From contig MABD01000030.1 in NCBI GenBank assembly GCA_002162955.1, positions 146,740-210,739 on the forward strand: a stretch of DNA of 64,000 bases, written 5' to 3'. A program made the position numbers and the translations under genes. Origin of the DNA: Gammaproteobacteria bacterium 45_16_T64 (lineage in GTDB: Bacteria > Pseudomonadota > Gammaproteobacteria > Pseudomonadales > Ketobacteraceae). Below, piece after piece: positions 59,506-64,000 of this stretch (within the stretch, counting starts at the first letter, position 1; every line of letters starts with the position of its first letter). The notes under the pieces are model-generated. The model was not told the origin of the DNA. It ran no database searches and was given only the letters and a program-made list of their open reading frames with translations.

Positions 59506-60138
59506 TTAGCGAGTGCCGAATACCACCATGGTCTTGCCTTTTACCGAGACTAGACCTTGTACTTCAAGATTTTTTAACACTCGGCCTACCATCTCGCGAG
59601 AGCAGCCGACGATGCGTCCTATTTCTTGGCGTGTGATTTTAATCTGCATGCCGTCAGGATGAGTCATTGCCTCAGGCTGTTTGCATAGGTCGATGAGGGT
59701 GCGGGCGACGCGACCGGTGACATCTAGGAAGGCTAGGTCGCCGACTTTTCGGGTGGTTGCCCGTAAGCGCCCGGCTATTTGAGCGCTCACTGCATAAAGA
59801 ATGTCAGCGTCTTCTACAGAGAGCTCCTTAAACTTCGCGTAACTTATTTCGGCTACTTCACACTCTGTCTTTGCTTTAATCCAAGCGCTACGGCTGGCTT
59901 CGTTGTCGAACAAGCCCATTTCACCAAAGAAGTCGCCTTCATTGAGGTAGGCCATGATCATTTCACGTCCATCATCATCCTCGATGATAACCGTTACCGT
60001 GCCTTTTATGATGTAATAAAGGGCGTCAGACTCATCTCCTGCATAGATAAGAGTGCTTTTCGCAGGGTATTTTCGGCGATGGCACTGAGCTAAAAAGTTA
60101 TCGACATCCGGGATCAAACTATTATTGGTGATGGTCAT
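59506..60138 (-). CDS. vfr: cAMP-binding global regulator of the CRP/Vfr family
   Basis: 210-residue transcription regulator. The N-terminal cyclic-nucleotide domain has [11 protein letters not shown] and the phosphate-binding cassette [17 protein letters not shown] (Gly-Glu and Arg-Ser). The long C-helix leads to a DNA-binding [27 protein letters not shown], whose recognition helix has the Arg and Glu typical of CRP. The gene order trpC-vfr-OsmC-speD is that of Pseudomonas, where Vfr controls type IV pili, flagella and virulence. This supports the Vfr name and ties it to the pilus genes here. Confidence 0.92.
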   Translation of the reverse strand: MTITNNSLIPDVDNFLAQCHRRKYPAKSTLIYAGDESDALYYIIKGTVTVIIEDDDGREMIMAYLNEGDFFGEMGLFDNEASRSAWIKAKTECEVAEISYAKFKELSVEDADILYAVSAQIAGRLRATTRKVGDLAFLDVTGRVARTLIDLCKQPEAMTHPDGMQIKITRQEIGRIVGCSREMVGRVLKNLEVQGLVSVKGKTMVVFGTR

Positions 60139-60528
60139 TGTGTGGCCTTTATTATAGGGATGACAGCTGTCCTTATGCTCGTCAGTGTGAGAGCAAGCGC
60201 CATCCCATAATGATTGTAATCAATTGCGATAGGGATCCATGGTCATGCCAAAACAGACATCACCATTTTTAAATGGGGGATTACCGCTATGAGCTAATTA
60301 TGGATGCAAAAGTGCTACGCCGCTACCCTAATTAGTAAAACTATCCGACAAAGCGTAACTGTATGAGAATGAACGTATTTTTTCGTTGAACTGTTAGAGC
60401 TATTGAGACTTAATAAGTTCACAAAAACGACAAGTTAGATACAAAGTAATGCTGAATAGTGTTAATTCGAACACAATTGGAGTGGATTATGGTATCGTGC
60501 GGCCGTATAGACGAAGGAGAATGCTGCG
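60139..60528. other. 390-base divergent control region between vfr and osmC
   Basis: No gene is recognised. It holds a palindrome GACAGCTGTC (60162-60171) and, close by, TGCTC-N10-GAGCA (60176-60195), which includes the CRP half-site TGTGA (60186-60190). These lie 24 to 57 bases before the vfr start, so an autoregulatory operator is possible. The rest is AT-rich. Confidence 0.4.
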
Positions 60529-60945
60529 ATGAAAGCAACGATAGATTGGGCTGGTGAAGTAAGATTTGATGCGACGTCAGGTTCTGGCCATACCGTGACA
60601 ATGGATGGACCGCCGGATCATGGTGGAACTAATCAGGGTGTTCGTCCGATGGAAATGTTGTTGATGGGGGTGGGCGGATGCGCTTCATTTGATGTTGTAC
60701 ACATTTTAAAAAAATCCCGTCAGGATGTGACTGGCTGTGTTGCTGAATTGGAGGCTGAGCGGGTTGATGATGTACCTGCGGTGTTTTCTAAGATCCATTT
60801 ACACTTTATAGTCAGCGGCAATAATTTGAAAGATACTCTGGTCAAAAGAGCAGTGGAGCTTTCGGCAGAAAAATATTGTTCAGCCTCGATTATGCTTAGC
60901 AAGGGTGGCGTTGAAATTGGCCACAGTTATGAGATAACGTCGTAA
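60529..60945 (+). CDS. OsmC/Ohr family protein (YhfA-like)
   Basis: 138-residue peroxiredoxin-like protein with the two Cys expected for the family: Cys51 in MGVGGCASFDVV and Cys117 in EKYCSASIML. The family RPMEMLLMGVGGC motif is present. The Ohr and OsmC families reduce organic hydroperoxides. The YhfA branch next to crp is less well characterised and its physiological substrate is unknown. The ribosome-binding site GAAGGAG lies upstream of the ATG. Confidence 0.92.
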   Translation: MKATIDWAGEVRFDATSGSGHTVTMDGPPDHGGTNQGVRPMEMLLMGVGGCASFDVVHILKKSRQDVTGCVAELEAERVDDVPAVFSKIHLHFIVSGNNLKDTLVKRAVELSAEKYCSASIMLSKGGVEIGHSYEITS

Positions 60946-61011
60946 TTTAGTAAGTTTGCAAGGGTGGCTGGTGGCGGATGGAGCCGTGTTTGATGTGTAA
61001 AATGTGTAGCG

Positions 61012-61824
61012 ATGAATAGACGAAGTCCTTCTCCGAAGTTAAAGCTTCATGGGTTCAACAACCTAACTAAAACGTTAAGCTTCAACATATACGATATTTG
61101 TTATGCGACGACGCCCGCTCAGGTAATGGAATATCGCAAATATATCGATGAGCTTTATAGTGCGGATCGCTTAACGGAATTGCTAAATCAGGTGACCTCT
61201 ATTATTGGCGCTAGAGTCCTGAATATCGCTCGGCAAGATTATGATCCAGAAGGTGCTAGCGTTACCATGCTAATCGCTGAGCATCCAACGCCACCGGATG
61301 AAAGTCGAACACGAGAAGAGCCGGGCCCGTTACCGGAATCTGTTGTTGCACACCTCGACAAAAGTCATCTCGCGGTGCATACCTACCCTGAAAGTCACCC
61401 AAGTAATGACTCTGGGATTAGTACCTTTCGAGTGGATATTGATGTTGCAACGTGCGGGTTAATTTCACCGTTGAAGGCGCTCAATTATCTAATTCATAGC
61501 TTTGAATCCGATATTGTTACCGTGGATTATCGTGTGCGAGGGTTCACGCGGGATGTTGATGGGGTAAAGCACTATATCGATCACGAGATTAATTCGATTC
61601 AAAATTATCTTTCTGATGATACGCTTGAACAGTATGAAATGATTGACGTGAACGTTTACCAAGAGAATATTTTTCACACCAAGATGTTGTTAAAACAATT
61701 TAACCTGTCGGACTATTTTTTTGGTGGTGGAGAGGTGACGTTAACAGAGGCAGAAAAAACTGACATCAGCAAGAAACTACGTCGAGAAATGCTAGAAATA
61801 TTTTATGGGCGCAATGTGGAATAG
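61012..61824 (+). CDS. speD: S-adenosylmethionine decarboxylase proenzyme
   Basis: Makes decarboxylated SAM for spermidine synthesis. The 270-residue chain self-cleaves between Lys117 and Ser118 in [16 protein letters not shown], turning the Ser into the pyruvoyl group. The catalytic [17 protein letters not shown] segment with its Cys is intact, as in the E. coli-type (class 1A) enzyme. No speE is seen in the window. It converges on the phosphatase gene. Confidence 0.96.
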   Translation: MNRRSPSPKLKLHGFNNLTKTLSFNIYDICYATTPAQVMEYRKYIDELYSADRLTELLNQVTSIIGARVLNIARQDYDPEGASVTMLIAEHPTPPDESRTREEPGPLPESVVAHLDKSHLAVHTYPESHPSNDSGISTFRVDIDVATCGLISPLKALNYLIHSFESDIVTVDYRVRGFTRDVDGVKHYIDHEINSIQNYLSDDTLEQYEMIDVNVYQENIFHTKMLLKQFNLSDYFFGGGEVTLTEAEKTDISKKLRREMLEIFYGRNVE

Positions 61825-61832
61825 AGGGAAGG

Positions 61833-61860
61833 GTTGCGCGATTGAGGCCAATCACGCAAC
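61833..61860. terminator. Hairpin between convergent speD and phosphatase genes
   Basis: GTTGCG-C-GATT pairs with AATC-A-CGCAAC, loop GAGGCC. It forms a strong stem in the 41-base gap, although T runs are poor on both sides. Confidence 0.5.
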
Positions 61861-61865
61861 GCGCT

Positions 61866-62513
61866 CTATATTTGAAGGTCATCCAAGTGTGATGTGTCGT
61901 TGAAGTCGATGAGTGTTGTTTTGTCACCAACATGCAATTCAGTAATGCCGGTATTCTCAAAAAAGTAGCGTCCCCATTCATAGGGGTCTTGATGCAGTAA
62001 GTTGGCCAAAATGAGGGCCATTGCCGCGCCATGGCTAACCGCAACAATTGTTTCCCCGCGATGTTTTTTTGCCAGCGTTGTAACGCTATCCAATGCGCGT
62101 GAGCTCACATCGTTCATCGACTCTCCATCTTTTGGGGCAAAGTTAGGGTCTTGTTTTAACCGATCAAAAAACTTGTGTTGGTCCCTTAATTCTTCAAATC
62201 GAACGCCTTCCCATTCGCCAATGCCGTATTCCTTTAGGCCTTCCGCAATTTGTATGTCGAGGCTAAGGGCGTCACCAATGGCTTGAGCTGTGTGGCGTGT
62301 TCGCTCGAGCGGGCTTGCATAGATAGCAGCGATTTTCGGGTGGCGACGCTTAAGGTGCTTGCCTGCACGAGATGCTTGTTGTTGCCCTGTGCTTGTTAGG
62401 CTGCTGTCGGTCCAGCCATGCCATCGTTTATCGACATTGGCCTGAATCTGGCCGTGGCGAACAAACAAGATGCGGGTGCTTGCCGGGGAGAGCTCTGATA
62501 AGGATTGTGGCAT
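61866..62513 (-). CDS. Histidine phosphatase family protein (phosphoglycerate mutase-like)
   Basis: 215-residue branch-1 histidine phosphatase. The catalytic RHG motif (RHGQ, His20), the Arg in SPLERTRHTAQ, the acid Glu in KEYGIGEWEG and the second His161 in VSHGAAM are all present. Similar proteins act on small phosphate esters (for example cobalamin or glycolytic intermediates), and the substrate here cannot be assigned. It lies 14 bases after the secreted protein gene and may be co-transcribed with it. Confidence 0.85.
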   Translation of the reverse strand: MPQSLSELSPASTRILFVRHGQIQANVDKRWHGWTDSSLTSTGQQQASRAGKHLKRRHPKIAAIYASPLERTRHTAQAIGDALSLDIQIAEGLKEYGIGEWEGVRFEELRDQHKFFDRLKQDPNFAPKDGESMNDVSSRALDSVTTLAKKHRGETIVAVSHGAAMALILANLLHQDPYEWGRYFFENTGITELHVGDKTTLIDFNDTSHLDDLQI

Positions 62514-62527
62514 CGATTTTCCTATGG

Positions 62528-63856
62528 TTACTGGGGAGTGTTCTCCCCCTGAACGAGGGTGAATTCTTCATTAATCGTTTGACTTGCAACGGCGGGAATA
62601 TCTTTGATCCTGCTGGCGAACTCGTATGGATTGCCAATTTTATCTGCGAAGTATGCGTCAAACTGAAACTTGAACGTTTCATCCAATGGGATTTCTCTTA
62701 GGCTATAACCAATGTTAGGTCCTTGTCCAGTGAACCTCTCAGGTAGTTCGGCTAGTTCAAAGTTATCTACATAAAGAAGGCTTATCGGTGCGTCAAAATT
62801 ACTAGGGACATAAAGCTCTGTGTAAATGTCGAACCCTTCATTGGTGCTTAGCATGACCCAGGTCCTATCTTCTGAGATGACCTTATGTAACAAGGCGAGC
62901 TCTGAAGAGGACATCTTGCCATCGACTTTAGTGGGGAGTATGGGATTAAATGAGGAGAGAACTTCACTGTTGAGCAAGTTGTTACCGTCAATGGATAGCG
63001 TTGCCTTGGGGTTACTTAGCAGAGTGGCAATAATGGACGGTACGTGAATATCGACACTGATGTTGAATTGCTGAGGCAATACTTTGAAGCGGATATCCAA
63101 GTACACGACGGGTACAGATGCGAACGTAAACTGGCTCTTCGCAAGAATTGTTGTTCGTATGGGACCTTGTTTTACCGCTAGAACTTCAGTGTTGATATCG
63201 TTGTTATCGAGAGTGACTGAGGCGGTGTTAAATAGTATGCCTGCCGTTATACGTAGTTTTAGGGTGTCGAGCAAGCTGGACTGTTGTTTGCCTTCGTAGC
63301 TTGAGTAGGTGAAGTCGTTCCAAGAAAGGAAGTCTTTTGGATTGGTGCGTAGCGTAAAATAGTCAGATTTGATAATGCCAGCTTTCTGATCGTATTGGGT
63401 TAGTGGTTTGTAATGGAAGCCCTCGAGGTGCCTAGAAACGTAGAGGTAGCGTACTTCGTTGGTATGGCTACTTAGTACCTGTATTTCGGTGTAAAGCTTA
63501 GTGAATTCTGCATTATAGGCGTCGAGCCGTTGCCCCATATCAACATAACGAAATAGCAGTGAGTCGTGGGGGTCGATGATACCCTCTGTTCCGAGCAGCG
63601 GGGTCTTCGATTCTTTAAACCAACTTTCTCCTTGCTCGTCAAAATCTTCCAGCTGGTGAGGGACGGGAATGAGAATGCCGTCCTTTACGGCTAGTAACGT
63701 TATTTTAGCAAACGAATTCCCCACTAGGTTGGGCAGCTCTATGGCCTTAAGTTCTACCACCTGCTGGTCTTCGATCTGGGACTGAGCGGAGGCGTAGTTG
63801 CCAATCGACGCTAAAAGACTGATGCATATGGCGAGCGGATATAGTCGTTTGTTCAC
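62528..63856 (-). CDS. Secreted protein of unknown function
   Basis: 442-residue protein with a signal peptide ending NYASA. It has no membrane segment after that and no Cys in the mature part. Mixed alpha/beta composition is rich in short hydrophobic strands, for example ALLHKVISEDRTWVMLSTNEGFDIYTELYVP and YEFASRIKDIPAVASQTINEEF. I do not recognise the family. A periplasmic or outer-membrane-associated binding role is only a guess. It precedes the phosphatase gene. The 144 bases after it to the window end hold no gene. Confidence 0.6.
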   Translation of the reverse strand: MNKRLYPLAICISLLASIGNYASAQSQIEDQQVVELKAIELPNLVGNSFAKITLLAVKDGILIPVPHQLEDFDEQGESWFKESKTPLLGTEGIIDPHDSLLFRYVDMGQRLDAYNAEFTKLYTEIQVLSSHTNEVRYLYVSRHLEGFHYKPLTQYDQKAGIIKSDYFTLRTNPKDFLSWNDFTYSSYEGKQQSSLLDTLKLRITAGILFNTASVTLDNNDINTEVLAVKQGPIRTTILAKSQFTFASVPVVYLDIRFKVLPQQFNISVDIHVPSIIATLLSNPKATLSIDGNNLLNSEVLSSFNPILPTKVDGKMSSSELALLHKVISEDRTWVMLSTNEGFDIYTELYVPSNFDAPISLLYVDNFELAELPERFTGQGPNIGYSLREIPLDETFKFQFDAYFADKIGNPYEFASRIKDIPAVASQTINEEFTLVQGENTPQ

Positions 63857-64000
63857 AATGGTTCCCTTTGGGTATCTATCACGCCACCCCGGCGTGGGTT
63901 GTAACCTCGGTAGCTTGATGGTCGCTACGGGTTATCTTTGTCATTATACAGAATGTAGAGTATGTATCTCCCGGCGGGATTAGACCATAGGCCTATTGCA

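Overview
The window is a stretch of gammaproteobacterial chromosome at about 45 to 48% GC. Gene content and order resemble Pseudomonas and its marine relatives (Cellvibrionales or Oceanospirillales type). No RNA gene, insertion sequence, prophage or CRISPR array was found, and nearly everything is vertically inherited housekeeping sequence. From memory of the Pseudomonas aeruginosa gene order, two blocks that lie apart there are joined here at about 33.9 kb: hemE to tatC (PA5034 to PA5070 type) and spoVR to speD (PA0586 to PA0654 type).

Layout. 0-9.9 kb: a cut thioesterase gene, proline iminopeptidase, dtd, then a long leftward series: SPOR protein, hslVU (with a predicted RpoH promoter), DUF971, ubiE, ubiJ, ubiB, hisE, tatABC. 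10.3-16.6 kb: the type IV pilus minor-pilin and tip operon (fimU/fimT-like, pilV, pilW, pilX, pilY1, pilE), placed between the SPOR gene and priA, where argS lies in Pseudomonas. 16.6-24.3 kb: priA, rpmE, a secreted nuclease, maeB, mrcA. 24.5-33.9 kb: pilMNOPQ, aroK, aroB, a DamX-like protein, hemE. 33.9-39.3 kb: a hotdog thioesterase and the prkA-yeaH-spoVR stress operon with a near-consensus sigma-54 promoter and a consensus IHF site. 39.7-46.2 kb: lptD, surA, pdxA, rsmA, apaH (apaG absent). 46.3-48.9 kb: amgK-murU-djlA. 49-51.6 kb: DUF3530, rpe, gph. 51.7-59.1 kb: trpE, trpG, trpD, trpC, interrupted by two accessory genes. 59.2-63.9 kb: a small membrane protein, a Vfr/CRP regulator, an OsmC protein, speD, a histidine phosphatase and an unrecognised secreted protein.

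The two type IV pilus operons are only 8 kb apart and together encode the alignment complex and secretin (PilMNOPQ) and the priming complex with tip adhesin (minor pilins and PilY1). The major pilin and the motor genes are not in the window.

The most unusual part is the interruption of the trp genes at 53.8-57.1 kb. One gene encodes an orphan, highly divergent flagellin-like protein without the usual N-terminal D0 helix, preceded by an exact match to the flagellar sigma-28 consensus. The other encodes a GH5 lipoprotein closely resembling endoglycoceramidases. Further points of note are an intrinsic terminator embedded in the signal-peptide codons of the nuclease gene downstream of rpmE, and the sigma-54 and RpoH promoter matches.
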